From Siphonodentalium dalli (taxonomy: Eukaryota > Mollusca > Scaphopoda > Gadilida > Siphonodentaliidae): a DNA stretch of 64,000 bases. The notes below the pieces were generated by a model. The model saw nothing but the letters and a program-made list of their open reading frames with translations, searched no databases and was not told where the DNA came from. The stretch's first letter is position 1. The number at the start of each line of letters is the position of its first letter. The stretch covers positions 110,993,546 through 111,057,545 of the forward strand of contig CP136068.1 in NCBI GenBank assembly GCA_032622095.1, in the 5' to 3' direction. This document shows, piece by piece, positions 56,301-63,920 of this stretch. A program made the position numbers and the translations under genes.

Positions 56301-59300
56301 AGATCCCCCACCCTTTTTGTAAAAAATATGTTGACAGTACACAAGCCTTGAAATAGTGTGTCTGTCATTTGCAGAATGAGGTCCCCAGAGGGTGAATTTA
56401 GTGATGCTACCCCGCATAGCGGGCTAGCATCATCAAATTACCCTCTGGGGACCTCATTCTGCTTACACCTTCTCATCCTCCGGCTCCCGCCATATATATC
56501 TGTCACAGGTCATTGGATCTCAATGAAATTTTGTATCAAAGATCGTGTTCACAAGTGCTTTCATAAAAGCAATCAATAGCATTGTTCAAACTTCCATTCT
56601 AGAGTTATCCTTCTTTATTTATCAGGAATTATTGGTTTCCTGTTCATCGGTGATATCCCAGCCATGGATTATCCGATCTCAATTAAATTAATTTTACCTT
56701 TGCCTTCATGTACTAAATTATTTAATTCAGTGCAATTGGTGGTATGTGTAGCACATTTAGTATAATCTCTGTTATAATCTGCTGTGATATTTTAATCTCT
56801 TCAGATATTGAACAAAATGGAGAGCTCCACAAGAGTGAAGAATTATGATCGCAGAATGACAGGATCAAGTGTGATTGATGATGCACTTCAGGAGGTAAAT
56901 TGCTTCAAATTCCATCACTTAACCCCATCATAACGGGAACTTCTTGAAATTTTGCAAAAACCCTGTGCCAATGCATTCTCTTATATATGCGTGTCTCCCA
57001 CAGGAAGCCTCGCATATATAAGAGAATACATTGGCCTAACAATATTTGTCTTGACATGGTAAGCCAGTGCATTCTCTTTTATATGCAAGTCTTCGGGAGC
57101 CTTTCATATATAAGATAATGAACCGGCACAGAATCTTTGATGCTGCGCCAGCGCAGCTCCCATCATGAAAGGATTAAAGATGCTTTATGTCTTCCCAACA
57201 ACATTTCCAACAACAACAGCAACAACAAAGCAGCAGAGTTTATGAAACTTGTTTGAAGACCCGTTGCATTATTATTGTCAAAACTCAAGAGAAACATCTG
57301 GTGGTACATATTTCACTTAAAATTGTTTTTAAAAAATAAATACACACATCACAACTGAAAAGCGTATTGGTTTAAAGTGCTGTACAGTATTCCCAATTTA
57401 AAATATCGCGATAGTTTGAAACTATCAAGGTGATATCCCGGTATATCATGCAGGACTGTTTGAAAAAACAATATTTACCATAACCTTGTAAGCCAGTGCA
57501 TTCTCTTATATATGCGAGGCTCCCGATGGGAGACTCACATATATAAGAGAATGCACTGGCAGATATCTTTAATGCTGCACCAGCACAGCTCCCATCGTGA
57601 AATGGTTAATGTGGTTAACAGGACTCAAGGCACACAGTGGGTAAATGTGCAAAATTATAAAAGTCTTTAAAAATATCACTACCAAGAAGAACATGGAGAA
57701 ACAGATAAGCTTTGTTAGCTGGTTTATTCTTATATTAAAGTGATGTGAAACATTCCGGTAGGGTGGTGAAATAGAAATGGAGAAAAATCTTGCTCAAAGT
57801 AGTTATTTTTACGAATATTTATCCAAATTGACAACACGCACCGTCATTCTGATATATTAATTAAATGCAAAGACTCTCAATGGCTGAATCATTTGTGTTT
57901 GTTTATCATCGATAGTTGCATCCCGAATCGAGATGTAAATATTTAGAATTGAGCATAGTTCAGACAATGTTTTCTATGGAATGTTATGTTCGATTTCTTT
58001 GAAAATTTTGGCTATGTTAGTAGATTGCTACATTCCCCAGGTTGGCGTATCACGTGAGTAACTTATCAGTTTCAAGCACCTGAACAAGTCCATAATATGT
58101 CTTTAATTATTGATAGATATCCAATTACCAAATTTCATGTGTTGAACCATTGCTATGTAAACAAAACTTATTGCGTAGCAACTTCAAATATTAGTCTGAA
58201 TTTGATTTTTGAGAATATTTGACAATGCTTTGACCTTTTCCAATGTTTACCATCAATTTTCATTAAACTTTGATATTTTATTGGATTAATTGGATCGGTA
58301 ATGCCACTTCAACAGTAATGTTTACATGAAAATGGTTTTGATCTATGTGAAATCTCTTTATTTGAGAGCTATTAATAACGATAATATAATCAAAGTAGAT
58401 ATAAATTTACAGGTACTTGTTAATGAAAGTTGTTTTACAAACTTTTATAAAATTTATGTTATCCAGAAATCATTAAAGATGCATAATCCGAATTAACGCT
58501 CGCAAATTACTATTTCCTTGGCTTCAGGTGTAAAAAATATCTGATTCGAGTCGAGGAACCCACGGGTCCATCAAAGCTCAGAGTGATCAGATGTAAATTT
58601 TTTAAGTCTATTATTTTTCACCACCAATAATATTTAGTGGCCCAGTAAAAGTCGATATACTCAGACCAAATTGTGGATGAAGATGGATAACTCTAAAATC
58701 AAGTGCCTTTTTTGTGTCCGATTTTTGACAAACCAGCAAAATTTCGTTGAACAATATGTTGATAAATAACAGGTTTTTGGCAATTTTATACTATAGTTGA
58801 CTGTAGTTAGCATTATTTTTGGGCAATTAATCAATTCTGACAACTGAAGCGGCATGTCAAAAATATTGTTGTTGTTGGAATCTGATTATATGGGGCCATC
58901 GAATCGGATTGAGTACCTTTAAATAAATTTATATTCTTTTCTTATAGGTGCTAAATTTTGCCATAAAAGATTACATCAAGCCATGGTACCATGAAGTCAG
59001 TGACCACGAAGCTTTCCTTGTGGATATTCGCCAATGTCTGCAAAAAGTCGTCATCAAATTTTCCAGCAGGTGAGTTTAACATTGTTGCCTTCAAGCAAAT
59101 TCTACTGAATTTGATAATCAAATATTACCACTTTACCACAAGATTGTTAACAGAGTTTTAAACTGTACAATGAAATAATATAGTGTCCTGAATTGTGGGC
59201 CTATAATGACGCTTATTTGCCTTCAAGCAAATTCCACTGAATTTGATAATAAAATATTACCACTTTACCACAAGATTAACAGAGTTTTAAACTGGTACTA

Positions 59301-61761
59301 TGAAATCTTATAGCGCCCTGTAGAGGTGTGCCTATAATGAAATTTTAACTCAATAATGCCCCCCTCCCCGGCAGCCACTTTAACCATGACGTCATGGATG
59401 TAATAACTGAAATTATCTTCTCAAAGGGTAAAATAAGGTTTTTGTTCATAAACAACAATTGATCAAATTGTTTTGATGGAATATTTGACTAATTTTTCAG
59501 GAACAAATGACATACATTATAGACATGACAATATTTAGGTCATTGTACCCCAGTGGTAATAATAGTAATAAAACATTGGGCATTACGGTTCCATTGGCGG
59601 CCCTTCAGAAGTGATTAACCATTTACCCAACAAAACGGCCAAAAACGCCCAAATAAAGCTTCAACAGCCTAAAATATCTTCGGTCTGTCTCAATAACACC
59701 ATACAAATATGGATATCATTGGAACCGGTTCATTGACAACATTGTGATGGTTACAGTTATGCCCTGTGCCAATGCATTCTCTTATATATAGAGAATGTTT
59801 ACACATCACTTATGTTATTACTGTATATATAAGAGAATGCATTGGCCTAAAAAAAATCTTTTTTTAACACTTTTTTACCATTTTTTTCTTACATTCTTTA
59901 ACAATTTTATAATTTTATAATGTGTTAAGCCAATGCATTCTCTTATATATGCGAGGCGACCTATGGTCGACTCGCATATGTAAGAGAATGCATTGGCACA
60001 GGGCCGTTCTGTTGGGTAAAGGGTTAACAGCTCTCCATCCTATTATTGGCCCTTGACTTGGTCTCCGACTGAAGAGAATGGAAAAAGTAACTAAAAAAAT
60101 GTTAATTTGAGACTATAGATACTTCCCAGAAGATGAGGGCTAAGTAGAATAAGGTCCCCAGAGGGTGAATTTAGTGATTCTAGCCCACTGTGCGGTTTAC
60201 CATCAGTAAACTCACCCTCTTGGGAACCTCATCTTGCAAATTACAGATAATCTACTTCAAGCCATACATATCAATGAGCACGATCAACTGGCATTTTATT
60301 CTTTTAAGGAATTTAAAATTTGAAAATCCTAGAAATGTTATGGGAATTCATAATAATTTTCCATCAGACAGATACCCGGTGTATTTTGAACCTTGTTTAC
60401 ACATCACTTATGTTATTACTGTTATCTTCAGATCCAAAGACATTAACTGGGCGCCATACTTTACACAGAAGCTGGTCGATGACTTTGCATCTCAGATACG
60501 ACTGTACAGGAGAGCTTTAGATAAAGTCGCCCATCTACCAAATGATGGTATGTTAACAAATCTGGTGCAAAAATATCATTTGACTTCTTATTGGCAGATA
60601 TTCATATAAAATTATTTGAAGAAAAAAAACGATCGTACATGAGAGCTTTAGATAAAGTTGTCCATATACCAAATGATGGTATGTTAACAAATCTGGCACA
60701 AAAGTAATATTTTCTTTCTCATTGGTAGATATACATATAAAATTATTTCACATACGACTGTACAGGAGAGCTTTAGATAAAGTTGTCCATCTACCAAATA
60801 ATGGTATGTTAACAAATCTGGCACAAAAGTAATATTTTCTTTTTCATTGGTAGATATACATGTATATAAAATTATTTCACATACGACTGTACAGGAGAGC
60901 TTTAGATAAAGTTGTCCCTCTACCAACTAATAGTATGTTTGCAAATTTGGAACTAAATTAACATATGTTCTCTCATTGGTGGAAATTCATATCCAATTAT
61001 TAATTTCAGTTCAAATCATCCAATGTGTATTTGTGCAGACTAGTTTTCTCTTTATTGCAAACCAATAATTCATACCACATGCATTTATAGTGTTCCACCG
61101 AACTGATCAGGGATATGCAATCTATCACAATAAAAAGTTCAAACTGTTCTACTGTATTATTTAGAACTTTAAAGAATTTAGTTTCATTAAATTGATGTTT
61201 GAAATCTCACTTTTGATCCTCTGTATGGCACTGGTCATTTCAAATTTTAATTGTGATTGTAGTCATTCACAAGTTTTTGTTTTAATCTTTTAAAGACATA
61301 TTATGGACTTGTTCGGTTGCGTTAAACCGATATGGCGCTATGCCAACTGGAGGAATGTAGCATTCTACTAACATTACCGAAAATCCCAAGCAAATTGAAC
61401 ATGCCATTCCACAGAAAAATCCTCCGAACTATGCGCAATTGTAAATATTTACTTCTCGATTCGGGATGCAATAATCGGAGATAAACTAACGAAAATGATT
61501 TTGCCATCAAGAGGTACTGAATTTAATTAATATATAGGAATGATGGCGTGTTTTGTCAATTTGGATGTAATTTTTGTAAACATAACTATGTTGAGCAAGA
61601 TTATTCTCCAATTCTATTTTATCACCCTGCTGGAGTGTTTCACATCACTTTAATTATAGAACCTAGAGATGCAGAGATAGAGAAACATTTCTTTGATTTT
61701 GAGGTTGTGATGGAAAATATGTGCAGAGATTTGGTATGCCTGTCTCCCGAGGATGAGAGGC
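44271..61761 (+). CDS. SNX13: SNX13 (PXA-RGS-PX sorting nexin), N-terminal part, runs off the window
   Basis: SNX13 is an ER/endosome contact-site sorting nexin with an N-terminal membrane anchor, PXA, RGS, PX and nexin C domains. Six exons are visible (44271-44386, 54176-54281, 56805-56894, 58948-59069, 60432-60547, 61660-61761), joining in phase to 652 nt. The first gives a hydrophobic segment (LILALALSLATFG..VTVYAVITIVG), then the PXA region: RRMTGSSVIDDALQE (human RRLTGANIIDEPLQQ), FAIKDYIKPWYHEVSD, KDINWAPYFTQKLVDDF, IRLYRRALDKV and CRDLVCLSPEDE (human CRDLVCTSPKDEE). RGS and PX lie beyond 64000; I found no later exon in 61762-64000. The Met follows an acceptor, so a 5' exon exists upstream. 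Confidence 0.95.
45588..46024. mobile_element. MITE family A, copy A11
   Basis: Termini CCGGACATTTGCAG / CTGCAAATGTCCAGCACC differ from most copies but match A2, defining a subfamily. TTCAGTCC occurs at both edges. The left hairpin has a shortened loop; the right hairpin is at 45905-45998. Confidence 0.75.
46070..46262. mobile_element. MITE family B, copy B7
   Basis: TA-flanked palindrome, CAGTAATGCTCTAAGTAA to TTAGAGCATTACTG. The left arm lacks about 18 bp (CAGCAGAATTATGGGTA). Confidence 0.82.
46522..46660. mobile_element. MITE family B, copy B8 (left inner arm deleted)
   Basis: CAGTAATGCCCTAATTAATC, then a jump after CTTAACC to GAGTGCTTTCCGATGAATGG; the right arm is complete to GGGCATTACTG-TA. 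Confidence 0.8.
46835..48150. repeat. N-family tandem repeat region
   Basis: Repeated phrases of the type AACCAATTTCAT..ATTTGGTATATGGATCTT and TTTACCTGAGTTATGGCCCT occur five or six times at roughly 150-190 bp spacing, ending with TTCTCGGTCGGACAGATGAG..TGATGCATAACC. Non-coding, highly diverged. Confidence 0.6.
48577..48974. mobile_element. MITE family A, copy A12
   Basis: CAAGCCTGATTATAGTGTG to CACACTAAACTCAGGCTTG. Flanks GTGCATAA and GTGTATAA match 7 of 8, consistent with an 8-bp target duplication. Two hairpins (48606-48700, 48852-48950). Confidence 0.83.
49027..49130. mobile_element. MITE family B, one-armed fragment B9
   Basis: TA-CAGTAATGCTCTAATTAA to CATCGGAAAGCTCTTGGG; right arm absent. 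Confidence 0.7.
49345..51420. repeat. AGCTCACCTGA repeat region, two blocks
   Basis: Blocks start at about 49350 (TTTAGCTCACCTGATACGAA) and 50350 (TTAGTTCACCTGAGATGAAG). Each has (G)TCCGTCGTC-like text, then tandem units of about 180 bp containing GATTCAGATTTGTT.AAAT.GGTCACC.GGTCAAAT and CCAGGGACATAACT. It ends at about 51410 with TCAGGTGAGCATC, the complement of the start. It resembles a widespread molluscan repeat (from memory). Confidence 0.65.
51585..51780. mobile_element. MITE family D, copy D6 (right part lost)
   Basis: CTATACTAAATGGATTCTCC, ACATTGGAATGATCTATTA and GGGAAATGTTTATATAATTA; the second palindrome arm is missing. Confidence 0.65.
51815..52274. mobile_element. MITE family A, copy A13
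   Basis: CAAGCCTGAGTTTAGTGTG to CACACTAAACTCAGACTTG, two hairpins (about 51840-51940, 52150-52250) and a full spacer. The longest well-preserved composite. Confidence 0.85.
52556..53105 (+). mobile_element. pearl-like element with (CCGT)n and two core repeats
   Basis: GATTATTGTCCCCCGAA / TTGGGGGGGGACTATAG hairpin, CCGTCCGTCCGTCCGTTGTG tract, two 180-bp cores (52680-52860, 52865-53040) sharing ACCTTCATGGTGTAATCA and ATTGTTGCCCATATATTGAA, and the end TTTCGGGGGACACTGTTGTC. The cores are about 95% alike by eye. Confidence 0.68.
53169..54082. mobile_element. family W element, TTAA-ended, about 0.9 kb
   Basis: TTAAAGATACGTGCGGTGTT at the left; ATTAAGTGAGCCTTTAA at the right. The same left end appears at 63977 and the same right end, inverted, at 52532 (TTAAAGGCCCACTTAATTTT). 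It ends 93 bp before the SNX13 exon at 54176. Confidence 0.6.
54176..54281 (+). CDS. SNX13: SNX13 coding exon 2
   Basis: Acceptor GTTTCTCTGTTTCAG ends at 54175; donor GTAATT at 54282. One base completes Gly; then ALVIAFHYGEFASKRILISQ and LTKLDFSS..VDQ. Follows the transmembrane anchor, as in human SNX13. Confidence 0.88.
54528..54620. mobile_element. family F fragment
   Basis: AGGCCATTAAAAATAAATGC and TTCTCAGGCAATTATATAG. Its other end may be the fragment at 55795-55850 (GGTGTCTGAGAACACAG), which would make a 1.3-kb element with foreign DNA inside. Confidence 0.55.
55109..55730. repeat. 134-bp palindrome with a further direct copy of its arm
   Basis: 55597-55730 is a perfect-looking palindrome: 63-bp arms (GGGGATAACAGTGTGGTGTT.. 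/ complement) around an 8-bp loop. A diverged copy of the right arm lies at 55109-55166 (CAGTATATTCGCC, AAAACACCACACC). Open frames on the minus strand here are palindrome reading, not a gene. Confidence 0.85.
55897..55978. mobile_element. family A right-end fragment
   Basis: GCATAGCGGGCTAGCATCAC through CTCATTCTGCAAATGACAG to CTATTTCAAGGCTTG. Lacks its left partner; the left-end fragment is at 56343. Confidence 0.75.
56017..56268. mobile_element. MITE family D, copy D7
   Basis: ACAGAATGGATTCTCCCACT, AAATGTTCAGATAATAAGA and TTGAACTTATTAACTGAAC, ending TTTAGTAAAGAAAGAGTTAA. Confidence 0.68.
56343..56465. mobile_element. family A left-end fragment
   Basis: CAAGCCTTGAAATAGTGTGT and one hairpin to CTCATTCTGCTTACACC. 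With 55897-55978 it may be one element opened by the D7 insertion and rearranged. Confidence 0.75.
56805..56894 (+). CDS. SNX13: SNX13 coding exon 3 (start of PXA)
   Basis: Acceptor TTTTAATCTCTTCAG ends at 56804; donor GTAAAT at 56895. 30 codons, phase 0-0, with DRRMTGSSVIDDALQE matching the conserved opening of the PXA domain. Confidence 0.95.
56929..57177. mobile_element. MITE family C, copy C8, 34 bp after an exon
   Basis: TTAACCCCATCATAACGGGA to CCATCATGAAAGGATTAA, with two hairpins (about 56967-57037 and 57062-57123). Inserted just downstream of the SNX13 donor. Confidence 0.78.
57483..57608. mobile_element. family C fragment, copy C9
   Basis: Hairpin 57490-57560 (GCCAGTGCATTCTCTTATAT and complement) and the right end CCCATCGTGAAATGGTTAA. 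Left end missing. Confidence 0.7.
57735..58106. mobile_element. family Q element, copy Q2 (inverted)
   Basis: TTAAAGTGATGTGAAACATT to GTCCATAATATGTCTTTAA. Complete TTAA-to-TTAA copy in the opposite orientation to Q1 and Q3. Confidence 0.72.
58473..58922. mobile_element. MITE family E, copy E7, ending 25 bp before an exon
   Basis: TTAAAGATGCATAATCCGA to GGATTGAGTACCTTTAA. Its right TTAA is followed by ATAAATTTATATTC and the acceptor of the SNX13 exon at 58948. Confidence 0.85.
58948..59069 (+). CDS. SNX13: SNX13 coding exon 4 (PXA)
   Basis: Acceptor TTCTTTTCTTATAG ends at 58947; donor GTGAGT at 59070. VLNFAIKDYIKPWYHEVSD then HEAFLVDIRQCLQKVVIKF (human RDYVQYWYYTLSDDESFLLE..). Ends in phase 2 (AG + A = Arg). 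Confidence 0.95.
59085..59345 (+). repeat. tandem duplication, 132 bp x 2, in the SNX13 intron
   Basis: TTGCCTTCAAGCAAATTC starts at 59085 and again at 59217; the copies agree through ATTACCACTTTACCACAAGA, CAGAGTTTTAAACTG and CCTATAATGA. Confidence 0.85.
59615..60027. mobile_element. MITE family C variant, copy C10, with altered first hairpin
   Basis: TTAACCATTTACCCAACA to TGTTGGGTAAAGGGTTAA. The second hairpin (about 59931-59997) is normal. In the first, the loop region is replaced by 29 nt identical to 60394-60422 in the same intron. Confidence 0.85.
60133..60265. mobile_element. MITE family A fragment A15
   Basis: One diverged hairpin (GTAGAATAAGGTCCCCAGAG / TCTTGGGAACCTCATCTTGC) and a decayed right end. 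Confidence 0.6.
60432..60547 (+). CDS. SNX13: SNX13 coding exon 5 (PXA)
   Basis: Acceptor TATTACTGTTATCTTCAG ends at 60431; donor GTATGT at 60548. SKDINWAPYFTQKLVDDFAS then IRLYRRALDKVAHLPND, aligning with human SKEIDWQPYFTTRIVDDF..HLRVFRKA. The 3' part is re-duplicated three times downstream. Confidence 0.95.
60498..60965 (+). repeat. four-copy tandem repeat of exon end plus donor
   Basis: The last about 50 bp of exon 5 plus about 80 bp of intron recur near 60630, 60755 and 60889 (spacing about 125-134 bp). Copies 2 and 3 keep GTATGTTAAC; copy 4 has AATAGTATGTTTGC. Shared intron text: AAATCTGGCACAAAAGTAAT and AAAATTATTTCACATACG. Confidence 0.88.
61290..61653. mobile_element. family Q element, copy Q3, ending 6 bp before an exon
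   Basis: TTAAAGACATATTATGGACT to GTGTTTCACATCACTTTAA. The right TTAA (61650-61653) is followed by TTATAG and then the exon at 61660, so the element supplies the pyrimidine-rich tract of the acceptor. Confidence 0.75.
61660..61761 (+). CDS. SNX13: SNX13 coding exon 6 (PXA), last visible
   Basis: Acceptor CATCACTTTAATTATAG ends at 61659; donor GTAAGT at 61762. Two bases complete Glu; reads PRDAEIEKHFFDFEVVMEN then MCRDLVCLSPEDERR (human EMEKEVCRDLVCTSPKDEEG). Ends in phase 1. The next human segment (FLRDLCEVLLYLLLP) was not found before 64000. Confidence 0.92.
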
Positions 61762-61794
61762 GTAAGTATATTACTTTTTATACATATTATGTTG

Positions 61795-62110
61795 TTGACC
61801 TGTCTGTCTGTCCATTTGTCAATCCGTTCGCTTCTAGTTTCAGGATGATAACTTGAGACAATCTTCGAATTCAAGTTCCCCCTGCCAATTTTCACCAGAG
61901 TTAGGCCCTTTTTGTAGGAATTTGCACTCAATTTTCATTTCCGGTTAATAACTTTAGTAAGTCTGAACTGAATGGAATGAAATGTGGTATGTGAGTTTAC
62001 TAGCCCAAAATACAGGTCAAGTTTGAATTTGGGTTCTGCCCATCAATTTTCACCAGAGTTATTGAGTTATGGCCCTTTGTTGGAATTACCATGGGCATGT
62101 TTTGCCATGC
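61795..62110. repeat. N-family repeat fragment
   Basis: CTGTCTGTCTGTCCATTTGTC followed by GATAACTTGAGACAATCTTC and ATTTTCACCAGAGTTATTGA, the same style of text as 46835-48150. Confidence 0.5.
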
Positions 62111-62349
62111 CCTACATGTTCTCTTGTTCATGTGCTCCCTATTATTTTGGTGATGTTACGTATCAATACGTTTGACCCTTATTGATCTAAAGTTTAATTT
62201 ATTACTGTATCGAACTGTTTGAACATTCCGCATTATATTGTTGAAAATCTGCTACCAGAATTGAATATACTTCAATATGGTGATAGATTATAGAAAGAGC
62301 AAGAGAACCTCATGTATGTTGGCTCCCCTCTGCCCATGTTAGGACAAAA

Positions 62350-62668
62350 ATATAATAAATACTGTGTTCTCAGGCACCAAAAAGAGGGCCTCATCCTACC
62401 TCATCAAAACATTTTATTTGCAATTTTATTCAGAATATTAAAAGTGTTCAAAACTAATTCTCCAATTTATCCACATTTATAAATTGATATAGGTTTCTAG
62501 ATTCTTAAAATTTCTTGGTAATTGTATGATTTTGTTACCATATAACCATACATCCATTAATTTCTTGAATTCTTGGAAAAAGTGAGAATAAAAAGCCACC
62601 CTCCCTTCCCTCATCCAATTACCCATATGCAATTGCCTGAGAACACAGCCATTTATTTTTAATGGTTA
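62350..62668. mobile_element. MITE family F, copy F5
   Basis: ACTGTGTTCTCAGGCACC at the left; TGCCTGAGAACACAGCCAT with ATTTATTTTTAATGG at the right. Reference copy for the family's termini. Confidence 0.75.
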
Positions 62669-63254
62669 TATGTTGACATGAGCATTTGCTTTTCTCAGCA
62701 ATTTGTCGTGTTTGAACCAGGGGTAAATTAATTAGAAAATTGAGCTTCAGTGTTAATATTTGATAATGATAACTGGATAATATGAGCGTAAGTAGTGGAG
62801 CAACAACAAATTGTGTGATTCATTATTGCAATTATAGTATGATACTATTTGTATTACTACTACTAATGTGATAATATTCAAGGCATATACTGGTAGATCG
62901 ACCCGCTATTTGAGAGTAGAAGCAAGGAAGATAACCATGTTAATAACGGGTTAATGTATTGCTAAATATAAGTTAAAGTGCTGTAAAAAACTGAAGGACA
63001 GTCTCAAGTAATTATTATCCAAAATACAATCAGAACCAACAAACAAAATCTTAAAGCAAATTGTCCAAATGTTAAAATATTAATTCAATTTTATTTTTTT
63101 TAAATAAAGAAATAAAAAGAAAACTAATAAAAAAAACAGTCGTCTTACTGGTTTGGATATTCAGCTAATAATTTCTATAAACAGCTTCATTCTGCTTATA
63201 ATATTAAAATTATTATCTAAACATTGGTATATGATTTCATAGGGTCTTCATTGC
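62669..63254. other. SNX13 intron, nothing recognised
   Basis: AT-rich; no exon or element was delimited. Confidence 0.4.
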
Positions 63255-63663
63255 TTAAAGATGCATAATCCAAACTAACGCTCCAAAGTTACTATTTCTT
63301 TGTTTTCAGGGGTAAAAAATATTTGATTCGAATTGAGGAACCCACCCATCAAAGCTCAGAGTGATCAGATATCAATTTTTGAAATATATTATTTTTCATC
63401 ACTGATTCTTTTTAGTGGCCTGGAAAAAGTCGACGAGCTGACTAAATTTCAGATGAAGATGGATAACTCTAAAATCAAGTGGCTTTTGAACAAAATATTG
63501 ATAAATAACAGGTTTTGGGCAATGTTATACTATAGTTGACTGGTTAGCAGCATTATTTTTGGCAATTAATAAATTTTCATAACTGAAGCGGCATTTCAAA
63601 AAATTTTGTTGTTGTTGGAATCTGATGATATGGGGACCATCGAATCAGATTGAGTACCTTTAA
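63255..63663. mobile_element. MITE family E, copy E8
   Basis: TTAAAGATGCATAATCCAA to AGATTGAGTACCTTTAA. Its right TTAA (63660-63663) is the left TTAA of D8. Confidence 0.85.
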
Positions 63664-63920
63664 CCCTTTCTGTATTAAATACTTATTGACGAGTAGTTAT
63701 CCCTTAGGAAATGTTCAGATAATAAGTTCAACAATCAACCTTGGGTCGTTTGTTGAACTTATTATCTGAACATTTCATTGCAATAAATATGACTTCTTCT
63801 GTACTTTTATTATGTCATCTGATTAGTTTTCCTGAACATCTCTCCAGTTGAATAATAGACCATTTAAATGTGTATGTTTATAGCTAAATGTGAGAATCCA
63901 TTTAGTAAAGAAAGTGTTAA
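63660..63920. mobile_element. MITE family D, copy D8
   Basis: TTAACCCTTTCTGTATTAAA to TTTAGTAAAGAAAGTGTTAA, with the palindrome AATGTTCAGATAATAAGTTC / complement (about 63710-63772). Confidence 0.82.

Noticed and set aside
5761-60265. CRISPR-like regularly repeated palindromes
   Set aside because: Spacing is irregular over 55 kb, units carry transposon termini and target duplications, and the DNA is clearly eukaryotic.
60190-60609. 139-codon frame as a single-exon gene
   Set aside because: Only 60432-60547 is conserved (SNX13 exon 5); the rest is read-through of intron and a MITE fragment.
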